Shown here piece after piece: positions 53,831 through 61,768 of a DNA stretch of 64,000 nt (its first letter is position 1; every line of letters starts with the position of its first letter). Origin of the DNA: Tepidicaulis marinus (GTDB lineage: Bacteria; Pseudomonadota; Alphaproteobacteria; Parvibaculales; Parvibaculaceae). The position numbers and the translations under genes were made by a program. The stretch lies in NCBI RefSeq assembly GCF_000739695.1, contig NZ_BBIO01000001.1:186001-250000 (forward strand), given 5' to 3'. The notes beneath the pieces are model-generated. The model saw only the letters and a program-made list of their open reading frames with translations. It did no database searches and was not told the DNA's origin.

Positions 53831-53859
53831 AATCTAGGCAGCCCATGGGGCCGCGTCAA
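53831..53859 (-). promoter_or_regulatory. hrcA promoter
   Basis: On the minus strand, -35 TTGACG (53854-53859), 17-bp spacer, -10 TAGATT (53831-53836). This predicts a leader of about 60 nt before the hrcA ATG. Confidence 0.55.
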
Positions 53860-53957
53860 TTGCCCTGCCCTTATGCGCGCGCTCCTGCTTGACACATAAG
53901 CCCGCGCCCGGTCTTGTGCGCCCCTTAAAGTGTCACATCTTGAAAGCAGGAGATGCC

Positions 53958-54677
53958 ATGCGTCCGTCCGGCCGTGCCCCCAACGAAATGCGCCCCGTTA
54001 TCCTCGAGCCGGGCTATGCGAAAAAAGCTGAAGGCTCTTGTTTCGTGCGCTTCGGCGACACGCATGTTCTATGCACCGCAAGCCTTGAAGAGCGCACGCC
54101 CCCTTGGCTGAAAGGCCAGGGCAAGGGCTGGGTGACGGCGGAATACGGCATGCTGCCCCGCTCCACCAATGAACGTATGCGCCGGGAAGCTTCGGCGGGC
54201 AAGCAGTCGGGCCGCACCCAGGAAATTCAGCGCCTGATCGGGCGCTCCTTGCGCGCGGTGGTGGATATGAAGGCGCTGGGCGAGCGGCAGATCACGGTGG
54301 ACTGCGATGTCATTCAGGCCGATGGCGGCACGCGCACGGCTTCCGTGACCGGCGGCTGGGTGGCGCTGCAGCAATGCGTTGCCTGGATGATGGAGCGCGG
54401 GATGCTCACCGCCTCGCCGATCAAGGACAATGTGGCGGCGATTTCCTGCGGCATTTATGAAGGCACGCCCGTGTGCGATCTGGATTATGCCGAAGATTCC
54501 ACCGCCGATACGGATGCGAATTTCGTCATGACCGGCACGGGCGGCATCGTGGAAATCCAAGGCACGGCGGAAGGCGAGCCTTTTTCGCAGGACGAGCTTT
54601 CCGCGCTGATGGGCCTTGCTAAAGACTCCATCGCCGATCTCGTGCGCCTGCAGAATGAGGCTGCGGGGCTTAAGTAA
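53958..54677 (+). CDS. rph: Ribonuclease PH
   Basis: A 239-residue phosphorolytic 3' exoribonuclease that trims tRNA precursors. [42 protein letters not shown] is the standard N-terminus; [38 protein letters not shown] contains the phosphate and RNA-binding arginines; [18 protein letters not shown] the catalytic aspartates. AGGAGATG precedes the ATG at 53958. TTGACA at 53889-53894 may be its -35. rdgB follows 41 bp later. Confidence 0.96.
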   Translation: MRPSGRAPNEMRPVILEPGYAKKAEGSCFVRFGDTHVLCTASLEERTPPWLKGQGKGWVTAEYGMLPRSTNERMRREASAGKQSGRTQEIQRLIGRSLRAVVDMKALGERQITVDCDVIQADGGTRTASVTGGWVALQQCVAWMMERGMLTASPIKDNVAAISCGIYEGTPVCDLDYAEDSTADTDANFVMTGTGGIVEIQGTAEGEPFSQDELSALMGLAKDSIADLVRLQNEAAGLK

Positions 54678-54718
54678 GCGGCCCCGCCTCAAGGAGCGGA
54701 CCCTTTAAAGGAGCAACT

Positions 54719-55333
54719 ATGAGCGCGCGTCTTTTCACCGAACCGAAGCTTGTCGTGGCAAGCCATAACCAGGGCAAGGTGCGGGAGATTGGGGAATTGC
54801 TCTCTCCTTTCGGTATCGAAACGGTATCGGCGGGCGCTCTCGGCCTGCCGGAGCCGGAAGAAACGGGCGCCACGTTCCGCGAAAATGCCGAGCTGAAAGC
54901 CCGCGCCGCCGCTGAGGCTTCCGGCCTGCCGGCGCTGGCCGACGATAGCGGCCTCGCCGTCCATGCGCTGGGCGGCGATCCCGGTATTTATTCGGCTCGC
55001 TGGGCGGGGCCGGAAAAAGACTTCCGCCTTGCCATGGAAAAGGTCGAGCGCGCGCTGGCCGAAAAGGGCGCGAGCGACCGCAGCGCGCATTTCGTCTGCG
55101 GGCTGGCGCTTGCCTGGCCGGACGGGCATGTGGAGTATTTCGAAGGCCGGGTCGATGGCCAGCTCGTCTGGCCGCCGCGCGGGGAAAAAGGCTTCGGCTA
55201 CGATCCGGTCTTTCAGCCGGAAGGCCATGAGATTACCTTCGGGGAAATGGACCCGGCGCGCAAACACGCCATGTCGCACCGGGCCGATGCTTTCAAGCAA
55301 TTGACGGATGCCTGCTTTGCCGCTGGACGATAG
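54719..55333 (+). CDS. rdgB: dITP/XTP pyrophosphatase RdgB (HAM1)
   Basis: A 204-residue house-cleaning pyrophosphatase that removes dITP, ITP and [22 protein letters not shown] is the N-terminal substrate loop, [46 protein letters not shown] the catalytic block with Asp-Asp, and [15 protein letters not shown] the C-terminal signature. AAAGGAG lies before the ATG. Its 3' end overlaps hemW by 26 bases, so the rph-rdgB-hemW genes are co-transcribed. Confidence 0.96.
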   Translation: MSARLFTEPKLVVASHNQGKVREIGELLSPFGIETVSAGALGLPEPEETGATFRENAELKARAAAEASGLPALADDSGLAVHALGGDPGIYSARWAGPEKDFRLAMEKVERALAEKGASDRSAHFVCGLALAWPDGHVEYFEGRVDGQLVWPPRGEKGFGYDPVFQPEGHEITFGEMDPARKHAMSHRADAFKQLTDACFAAGR

Positions 55334-56501
55334 CGCCCGCGCCGCCTCTTCTCCCGCCGAAACCGAAGGCGGTTTCGGGGTCTATATCCATTGGCCCTTC
55401 TGCCTGTCGAAATGTCCTTATTGCGACTTCAACAGCCACGTGATGCGGGACGTGCCGGAAGACGCCTATGTCGATGCCATCATCCGTGAGCTGACATATT
55501 TCCGCGAACTTTCCGGCCCGCGCACGCTCACCTCGCTTTTCTTCGGCGGCGGCACACCGTCGCTCATGACGCCGCAGGCGGTGACCCGGCTCATCGATGC
55601 GGTGGCCGGGCTCTGGCATGTGCCCCAGGGCACGGAAATTTCCATGGAGGCCAATCCGACCAGCGTCGAGACGGCCTATCTGAAAGGCTATAAGAGCGGC
55701 GGCGTGAACCGCATCTCGCTCGGCGTGCAGGCGCTGAGCGACGATGATCTGCGCTTTCTCGGACGGCTTCATTCGGTGGGCGAGGCGCTTCAGGCGGTCA
55801 AACTCGCGCGCGATGTCTTCGAGCGCGTCTCCTTCGATCTCATCTATGCAAGGCCCGCGCAAACGCCCGCCGCCTGGCGGCGCGAGCTTGAAGAAGCCAT
55901 CTCTTATGCCGCCGATCATCTCTCGCTTTATCAGCTCACCATCGAGCCCGGCACGGCTTTCGAAAAACTTTTTAAAGCCGGATCGCTCCTGCCCCCCAGC
56001 GCGGACGATGCGGCAACGCTTTATGAAGTCACGCAAGAGGTGTGTGCGAAGGCGGGATTCGGGGCATATGAAGTCTCCAACCACGCAAAGCCCGGCGCTG
56101 AGTGCCGGCACAATCTCGTTTACTGGCGCTACGGCGATTATGCAGGCGCGGGGCCCGGCGCGCATGGGCGGCTCAGCGTTGAGGGCAAAAAAATCGCGAC
56201 GGAAACCGAGCGCCTGCCCTCCCGCTGGCAGGCAGAAGTAATGCGCGCGGGCCATGGCCTGACGCGCATGGAAGAAATCGCACCTGCCGAACAGGGCGAT
56301 GAAATGATGATGATGGGGCTCAGACTTTCCGAAGGCGTGCCGCTGGCCCGTTATGAAAAGCTCAGCGGACGGATTATCGAAGAAAAACGCCTCTTGCTGC
56401 TTGAAAAAGACGGGCTCATCACCCGGCGCGGCGGCCAGCTTTATGCCACGGCGCGCGGGCGCATGGTGCTCGACAAGCTGCTCGGCGAATTGCTCGTTTG
56501 A
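55308..56501 (+). CDS. hemW: HemW, radical SAM haem chaperone
   Basis: A 397-residue radical SAM protein of the HemW family (formerly called oxygen-independent coproporphyrinogen oxidase-like). The cluster motif C-x3-C-x2-C is in [14 protein letters not shown], the SAM GGGTP motif follows ([11 protein letters not shown]), and the C-terminal HemW domain is present. The short CNP-type replacement of the HemN C-tail motif indicates haem trafficking rather than decarboxylation. The start at 55308 overlaps rdgB; no strong ribosome site is visible, so coupling is likely. Confidence 0.93.
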   Translation: MPALPLDDSARAASSPAETEGGFGVYIHWPFCLSKCPYCDFNSHVMRDVPEDAYVDAIIRELTYFRELSGPRTLTSLFFGGGTPSLMTPQAVTRLIDAVAGLWHVPQGTEISMEANPTSVETAYLKGYKSGGVNRISLGVQALSDDDLRFLGRLHSVGEALQAVKLARDVFERVSFDLIYARPAQTPAAWRRELEEAISYAADHLSLYQLTIEPGTAFEKLFKAGSLLPPSADDAATLYEVTQEVCAKAGFGAYEVSNHAKPGAECRHNLVYWRYGDYAGAGPGAHGRLSVEGKKIATETERLPSRWQAEVMRAGHGLTRMEEIAPAEQGDEMMMMGLRLSEGVPLARYEKLSGRIIEEKRLLLLEKDGLITRRGGQLYATARGRMVLDKLLGELLV

Positions 56502-56518
56502 GGCTTGCCGCCCGTCTC

Positions 56519-57892
56519 TTAGAAGGCGCGGGGGCGGAAGCTGGCGGGCGCAGGGTCGATCAGCACGGGCCCGGAAGACTGCACCTCGAAGACCGCAAGG
56601 CCGCGCTCATTCGTGCCGTCGGGCAGAAAGCGGAAAATCCCGTCCACCCCGGCAAAGCCGTCTTCGATAAGAAGCGCCTCGCGAGTGAAATCATCTTTGC
56701 CCGGCGCGCGTGCGAGCGCCGAGGTCAGGCTCACCGCATCGTAAGAAAGCGAGGCGATGAGCGGCGGCGTTTCCCCGAAATAAGAGCGGTAACGGGCCGA
56801 AAAGGCATCGCGCGCGGCGCGCGGCGGGGCGGCGTACCAGCCCCCCTGCACCGCAGGCTCGAGCCGCGTTGCAGGATCGTCCCAAAGCCCGGTGCCGAGA
56901 AACTTCACTTTGCGCGGGTCGATATCGAAATAGGGAAGAAGCGGCGCGGCGGATTTCAGCTCCGTACCGCCCGCGGCCAGCAGCACTGCATCGAAGGGCA
57001 CATCGCCGATCGTGTCCCGTCCTTCAAGGCGTTTAAGAGCGGCGGTATCGCCTGCCTCCTCAAGCCGGGCTTTTTCCGCTCGAAGCGCCGCGCGCCGCTC
57101 GTCATAGCGGGCAAGGCGGCGGGCCGGATCGAACATGGCCTGGGCATCGGCGGGATAGGTCTCCACCCGGTCGATCTGCAGCGCGCGGGCCGAGAGCGCC
57201 TGCAGGAAGGCGGCGCGCACCCGCTCGCCATAAGCCGTTTGCGGCAGGAAGGCGGCGAAGGTTTCGTATGATTGCAGGCCCGCATAATCGATGACGCGGG
57301 TCACGCTGTCTTCGGGCAGGAAAGAGAGAAGATAGGTGTTACCGCCCGCTACATTGCTATCCGTGGAAAAGGCGATGACGGGCACGCCGCGCGCCTCGGC
57401 GAGCGGGGCAACCGCGCTCACAGAATGGGCAAAGAGGGGCCCGAGAATGATTTCCGCTCCCTCGCGCAGCGCTTCTTCGGCGGCGGCGGCCGCGCCTGCC
57501 TCCGTGCCGCGCGTGTCCTTCGGCATCAGCAGAATATCGGCATTGCCGTTTTCAAAAAGCGCCATTTGGCCGGCATTTGCCAGCGCTTCGGCCACCGCGC
57601 GCACATTGCTTTGTGAAGCGCCGAGCGGCAAAAGCAGAGCGACGCGCACCGGCTCGCGCCCTTCCATATGGGGCGGGGTGAGGAAAGAGCCCGTGTCGAG
57701 TTTCGGCAGATCGGCGGGCGGCGGGGTAACGGCAATGGGCCGCTCGCCGGGCGGCGGCGTCACTTGCACGTCTTTCGGTGTCTGCCCGCAGCCGGAAAGG
57801 GCGAGCCCCGTACCGGCAAGGCCAAGAGAAAGAAGAAGAGAGCTGCTGCGTGCCGCGGAAAGAAGGGCGGAAACTGCCCGGGAAACCATCAT
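56519..57892 (-). CDS. LpoA-like penicillin-binding protein activator, lipoprotein
   Basis: A 457-residue lipoprotein with a signal ending GLALSGC (lipobox) and a periplasmic-binding-protein fold: VRVALLLPLGASQSNVRAVAEALANAGQMALFENGNADILLMPKDTRGTEAGAAAAAEEALREGAEIILGPLFAHSV. This is the LppC/LpoA family; in E. coli LpoA activates PBP1A from the outer membrane. It lacks the N-terminal TPR domain of E. coli LpoA. It faces rsmI-yraN across 218 bp, an arrangement seen in many proteobacteria. It is convergent with hemW. Confidence 0.9.
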   Translation of the reverse strand: MMVSRAVSALLSAARSSSLLLSLGLAGTGLALSGCGQTPKDVQVTPPPGERPIAVTPPPADLPKLDTGSFLTPPHMEGREPVRVALLLPLGASQSNVRAVAEALANAGQMALFENGNADILLMPKDTRGTEAGAAAAAEEALREGAEIILGPLFAHSVSAVAPLAEARGVPVIAFSTDSNVAGGNTYLLSFLPEDSVTRVIDYAGLQSYETFAAFLPQTAYGERVRAAFLQALSARALQIDRVETYPADAQAMFDPARRLARYDERRAALRAEKARLEEAGDTAALKRLEGRDTIGDVPFDAVLLAAGGTELKSAAPLLPYFDIDPRKVKFLGTGLWDDPATRLEPAVQGGWYAAPPRAARDAFSARYRSYFGETPPLIASLSYDAVSLTSALARAPGKDDFTREALLIEDGFAGVDGIFRFLPDGTNERGLAVFEVQSSGPVLIDPAPASFRPRAF

Positions 57893-58110
57893 CTTAAGAA
57901 CCGCCCGAATTACCTGGCGCCCGGCCTTGGCGGCGGGCGCTTGAACCTAACCTTGGCGCGCAGCCTAGCGCATTTTCCTGTGAAGGTGGACCCGTTTTAC
58001 GTCCAGAACCTGCCCGGTGCACGTGCGCCGGTGATTGCGCTTTTCTCTATTGCCGGGCACTTTGGCGCCATGATGACGAAAACTGGATTTCTTCCAGGCA
58101 AGGATGGTCC

Positions 58111-58986
58111 GTGACGGATAAGAAACAGGCGCCGGCGCCGCGAAGGGCCCTTGCCCCCGGCCTTTATGTCACCGCGACGCCGATCGGCAATGCGGGCGAC
58201 ATATCCTTACGCGCGCTCGATGTGCTCGCGAAAGCCGATGCGGTGCTGTGTGAGGATACGCGCGTCACCGGCGGGCTGATGCAGATTCACGGGCTGAAAG
58301 TGCAGCTCCTGCCTTATCACGAGCATAATGCCGCCGAGATGCGCCCGCGCATTCTTGCCCGCCTGGCGCGGGGCGAGGCACTGGCGCTGGTCTCCGATGC
58401 CGGGATGCCGCTCATTTCAGATCCGGGCTATAAGCTCGTGCGCGCGGTGCAGGAAGAAGGGCGCATGGTCACTTGCCTGCCCGGCGCGTCGTCGGTGCTG
58501 GCGGGGCTTGTCCTTTCCGGCCTGCCCTCCGACCGGTTTTTCTTCTCCGGCTTTCTGCCGCCCAAAGAAGCCGCACGGCGCGCGGCGCTTGAAGAGCTGA
58601 AAACCATTCCCGCCACGCTGATCTTTCTCGAAAGCCCGCGCCGCCTTGCCGCCTGCCTGAAGGATATGGCGGGTGTGCTCGGGCCGCGCGAGGCGGCGGT
58701 GACGCGCGAACTCACCAAGAAATTCGAAGAAGTGCGCCGCGCGGGCCTTGCCGAACTTGCCGCCCATTATGAAGAAGCGGGCGCGCCCAAGGGCGAGGTC
58801 GTGCTGGTGGTGGGCCCGCCGGAAAAAGCGGGCCCCGAGGCGGGCGATCTCGACACGTTGCTTGCCACGGCCATGGACGAGCTATCGCTGAAAGAAGCGG
58901 TGAAGGAAGTCACCGAAATGACCGGCCTGCCGCGCAAGGAGGTTTACCGCCGCGCGCTGGAGCTGAAAGAAAGCGGGCGGGAATGA
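58111..58986 (+). CDS. rsmI: 16S rRNA 2'-O-methyltransferase RsmI
   Basis: A 291-residue methyltransferase that modifies C1402 of 16S rRNA. The SAM-binding PGLYVTATPIGNAGDISLRALDVLAKADAVLCEDTRVTGGLM and LALVSDAGMPLISDPGYKLVRA, plus FFSGFLPPKEAARRAALEEL, are clear. The start is GTG at 58111 with AAGGA seven bases upstream. Its stop overlaps the start of the next gene (ATGA). The LpoA-like gene is divergent. Confidence 0.96.
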   Translation: MTDKKQAPAPRRALAPGLYVTATPIGNAGDISLRALDVLAKADAVLCEDTRVTGGLMQIHGLKVQLLPYHEHNAAEMRPRILARLARGEALALVSDAGMPLISDPGYKLVRAVQEEGRMVTCLPGASSVLAGLVLSGLPSDRFFFSGFLPPKEAARRAALEELKTIPATLIFLESPRRLAACLKDMAGVLGPREAAVTRELTKKFEEVRRAGLAELAAHYEEAGAPKGEVVLVVGPPEKAGPEAGDLDTLLATAMDELSLKEAVKEVTEMTGLPRKEVYRRALELKESGRE

Positions 58987-59354
58987 GCGAGGCCCGCCGC
59001 AAGATGCAGCGCCAGGAAGCGCAGCGCAGGGGCGCGCGCGCCGAAACGCTTGCTCTTTGGTGGCTGCGGGCAAAAGGCTACCGCCTGCTTGCGCGCAATT
59101 ACCGGCGCGGGGTCGGCGAGGCCGATCTTGTTATGGCGCGGGGCAAGCTTCTTGTCTTTGTCGAGGTCAAGCGCCGGGAGGACAAGGCGGCGGCGGGCGA
59201 GGCGATCCAGCCGCGCCAGCAGGCCCGCATCGCAAGGGCGGCGGAAGCCTTTATCGCTCAGCATAAGGAGCATTGGGAAAAGCATATCCGCTTCGATGCG
59301 GTGCTGATTTCCCCGCGCACCCTGCCCCGCCATATCGAAGATGCCTGGCGTTAA
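58983..59354 (+). CDS. YraN/UPF0102 family protein, nuclease-fold
   Basis: A 123-residue protein of the UPF0102 family with a restriction-endonuclease-like core: GARAETLALWWLRAKGYRLLARNYRRGVGEADLVMARGKLLVFVEVKRRED, with the Glu/Asp and ExK residues of that fold. Its cellular role is not established, though a Holliday-junction-like or repair nuclease role has been proposed. It is translationally coupled to rsmI and convergent with the methyltransferase gene at 59365. Confidence 0.93.
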   Translation: MSEARRKMQRQEAQRRGARAETLALWWLRAKGYRLLARNYRRGVGEADLVMARGKLLVFVEVKRREDKAAAGEAIQPRQQARIARAAEAFIAQHKEHWEKHIRFDAVLISPRTLPRHIEDAWR

Positions 59355-59364
59355 AGCCGCTCTC

Positions 59365-60012
59365 TTATTGCGGCGCGCGGGCGACGATAAAGGGCCGCCA
59401 ATCTTTCTTCTTTGCGCTGTGATAGGCCGTTTCCTCGATGCTGAATCCGGCGGTGCGGATCGCATCCTCGAGCGAGGCGGCGGTGAGCGAGGTAACGGAG
59501 GGCGCTTTGCCGAAAAGCTGCATCACCGGAATGGCAAGACGGATGAGCGGATTAATCTCGCCGATGCAGGGCGTTTTGGAGATGAAGAGCCCGCCCGGCG
59601 CAAGCAGCGCGCGGATATGGGCAAGGGCCGCCGGCAAATCGCCTGCCAGATGAATGTAATTGAACCCCAGAACAATGTCATAGCAGTCCGGTTCCTCGGC
59701 GAGCATTTCGGCGGTGGCTGCGCGAAAGCGGAGGCGCAAGGTAAGATCGCGGTCCTCGGCATCTGCCAGCCTTTCTTTGGCGATGGCGATCATTTCCCCG
59801 GAAATATCGGTGCCGAGATAGCTCTCGGCGGCATCCGCCAGACGCAGCGCCGCCGTGCCCGTGCCGCAGCCAAGTTCCAACACCCGCGCGCCCGGCGGCG
59901 TCAGTTCGCGCACACGGGCAAGCGTTCTGGCAAAGGCTTCCTCATCGGCAATGGCGGAAGCGGCATATTTGCGTGCGGCTTTATCCCAGAACCGCCGGTC
60001 TTTCTCGCTCAT
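59365..60012 (-). CDS. SAM-dependent methyltransferase, class I
   Basis: A 215-residue class I methyltransferase. Motif I is ARVLELGCGTGTAALRLADAA, followed by YLGTDISGEMIAIAKERL and the post-motif CYDIVLGFNYIHLAGDLPAALAHIRALLAPGGLFISKTP. The overall pattern is the Methyltransf_11/25 group; the substrate cannot be told. It is convergent with yraN (10 bp apart) and divergent from the DUF4336 gene. Confidence 0.9.
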   Translation of the reverse strand: MSEKDRRFWDKAARKYAASAIADEEAFARTLARVRELTPPGARVLELGCGTGTAALRLADAAESYLGTDISGEMIAIAKERLADAEDRDLTLRLRFRAATAEMLAEEPDCYDIVLGFNYIHLAGDLPAALAHIRALLAPGGLFISKTPCIGEINPLIRLAIPVMQLFGKAPSVTSLTAASLEDAIRTAGFSIEETAYHSAKKKDWRPFIVARAPQ

Positions 60013-60146
60013 TCTTTCTCATCCCCATTGCGCCCCATTGCGTATAGCGCTTTTCATATCAGTACCTCGCCGCGCTTTCATATGTAAGTATATGGACAGG
60101 CTTGCCGCGCAGGTGCACAGCGCGCTTTGCAAAGAAAGGGATGGGG

Positions 60147-60833
60147 ATGCTCGCGCCGATCGGGGAAGAGATATGGACGGCGGAAGGGCCGGAAGTTGAG
60201 GTTGCCGGTTTCCATTATCCTCTCCGCATGGCGGTGATCCGTTTGGGCAGCGGCGGGCTCTTCATCTGGTCGCCCGTTGCGCTGGACGAAGGTTTGCGGG
60301 AGGCCGTGGCGGCCTTGGGCACGGTGCGTTTTCTCGTGGCGCCCAATTCGCTGCACCATCTTTATCTTGCAGAATGGCAGAGCGCCTTTCCGGAGGCCGA
60401 AATCTGGGGGCCCGCGCGCCTTGCCGCAAAACGCAAAGACCTTACCTTTGACGGCATCCTGGAAGATGCGCCGCCTGCGGCCTGGGAAGGGGAAATCGAC
60501 CAGGTGCTCGTCACCGGTAATCTCATTACCGATGAAGCGGTGTTCTTTCACGAAAAAAGCGGCACGGTGATTTTCACCGACCTCTTGCAGCATTTCCCGC
60601 CCGGCGGGTTTTCCGGTTGGCGGGCGCTGATCGCAAAGCTCGATCTGATGACGGGCGATGAGCCCCATGTGCCGCGCAAATTCCGCCGCGCCTTCATCCG
60701 CCGCCGCGCCGCGCGCGAGGCGCTCCGCCGGGTGCTCGCCTGGCCCGCCTCCCAGGTGCTGATGGCCCATGGCGCGCCCGTGCGCACCGGCGCCCGCGCC
60801 TTTCTGGAGCGTGCCTTCCGCTGGCTTTTTTAG
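60147..60833 (+). CDS. DUF4336 family protein
   Basis: A 228-residue protein of DUF4336, a group with a metallo-beta-lactamase-like outline. MLAPIGEEIWTAEGPEVEVAGFHYPLRMAVIRLGSGGLFIWSPVAL and VRFLVAPNSLHHLYLAEWQSAFPEAEIWGP are family blocks; NSLHHLYLAEW holds the histidines of the HxxxxE region. I chose the ATG at 60147, which has AAAGGG upstream; a TTG at 60102 opens the frame. The function is unknown. It converges with the GNAT gene, whose stop is 13 bp away. Confidence 0.85.
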   Translation: MLAPIGEEIWTAEGPEVEVAGFHYPLRMAVIRLGSGGLFIWSPVALDEGLREAVAALGTVRFLVAPNSLHHLYLAEWQSAFPEAEIWGPARLAAKRKDLTFDGILEDAPPAAWEGEIDQVLVTGNLITDEAVFFHEKSGTVIFTDLLQHFPPGGFSGWRALIAKLDLMTGDEPHVPRKFRRAFIRRRAAREALRRVLAWPASQVLMAHGAPVRTGARAFLERAFRWLF

Positions 60834-60845
60834 CGGTAAGAAGGC

Positions 60846-61307
60846 TCAGCGCGTGAGGGTCTTGCTCATGTGAACGGCGATTGCGCCGTTCATCTCTTCC
60901 TCACCGTCGACCGTGTAACCGGTTTTCTGGTAGAGGCGCAGGTTGTCGGTAAAGAGCTTGTTCGTGAAGAGCCGGATGCGGGCGCTGCCGTGAGCTGCGG
61001 CAATTACCTCGCCATGGGCAAGCAGGAACCGGCCTAATCCTTGTCCTTGAAAATCCGGATGAACGGCGACGTTTTCAATCAGTGCAACCGGTTCTTGCAA
61101 ATTCATTTCGATCAATCCGGCAAGGTCCGGGCCGACATAGAGAAGATCGATGCGGTGCTTTTTTAGTGCGGCGCTGTAATCGGCCTGCATAGGTAAAGGC
61201 TCGCGCCCGCTGATGGGCAACCATTTGGCGTAAGCGGCGCGCGTTAGCGTCCGGATAGCGTCCGTGTCATTTTGGTCCGCGGTCCGCAGGACCGGTTGGC
61301 TGGGCAC
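60846..61307 (-). CDS. GNAT family N-acetyltransferase
   Basis: A 153-residue acetyltransferase. The acetyl-CoA loop is FQGQGLGRFLLAHGEVIAAA; LIENVAVHPD precedes it, and NLRLYQKTGYTVDG gives the C-terminal beta bulge. The start is a GTG at 61307 with AAGGA upstream. The substrate is unknown. It is followed in convergent orientation by the DUF4336 gene, and it lies 12 bp after the stop of the SirB-like gene on the same strand. Confidence 0.87.
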   Translation of the reverse strand: MPSQPVLRTADQNDTDAIRTLTRAAYAKWLPISGREPLPMQADYSAALKKHRIDLLYVGPDLAGLIEMNLQEPVALIENVAVHPDFQGQGLGRFLLAHGEVIAAAHGSARIRLFTNKLFTDNLRLYQKTGYTVDGEEEMNGAIAVHMSKTLTR

Positions 61308-61319
61308 GTCTTATGTCCT

Positions 61320-61721
61320 TCAAAGCAGCAGCGTGAAAACACCCAGCGGGTCATGGGCGCGGGCGACGGAGACAATATAAAGATAAAGCGCAAGTGCGGC
61401 GAGCCAGAAGCCGAGCCTTGCGCGCGGGGTCTTGGCGTATTTCAGCCCATAGGCGCCGAGCACGATATAGATGATCAGCAGTGCGACTTTCACGGTCAGC
61501 CAGTGATCGGCGAGGGGATATTGCTGCAGGATGACGGTGAGCATCATCGCGGAGGTGAGCAGCACCGTGTCGACCGTGTAACTCGTAAAGCGCACGGGCG
61601 CGGCCATGGGCCAGCTTGCTTTAAAAGCGTGCAGCCCCACCCCCCGCAAGAAGAAGATGAGGCCGCTCAGGATGACGGAGCCGATATGCACGGCGCGGAT
61701 TTCAAAATAGAACTCGATCAT
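61320..61721 (-). CDS. SirB-like small membrane protein
   Basis: A 133-residue inner-membrane protein with four helices and the pattern EIRAVHIGSVILSGLIFFLRGVGLHAF, typical of the SirB family of small membrane proteins. The frame is open upstream into norB's antisense; MIEFYFEIRAVHIG at 61721 has AGGA before it and gives the family length. It lies 47 bp downstream of the nitric oxide reductase gene and should share its transcript, so a role in that respiratory branch is inferred. Confidence 0.84.
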   Translation of the reverse strand: MIEFYFEIRAVHIGSVILSGLIFFLRGVGLHAFKASWPMAAPVRFTSYTVDTVLLTSAMMLTVILQQYPLADHWLTVKVALLIIYIVLGAYGLKYAKTPRARLGFWLAALALYLYIVSVARAHDPLGVFTLLL

Positions 61722-61768
61722 TTCAAAATCCTGCCGTGCATACCGCTGTGACGCAACGGGCGCGGGCC

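Noticed and set aside
53889-53917. TTGACA-N17-TCTTGT as an rph promoter
   Set aside because: The -35 is perfect but the -10 matches only three of six bases; kept as a remark in the rph entry only.
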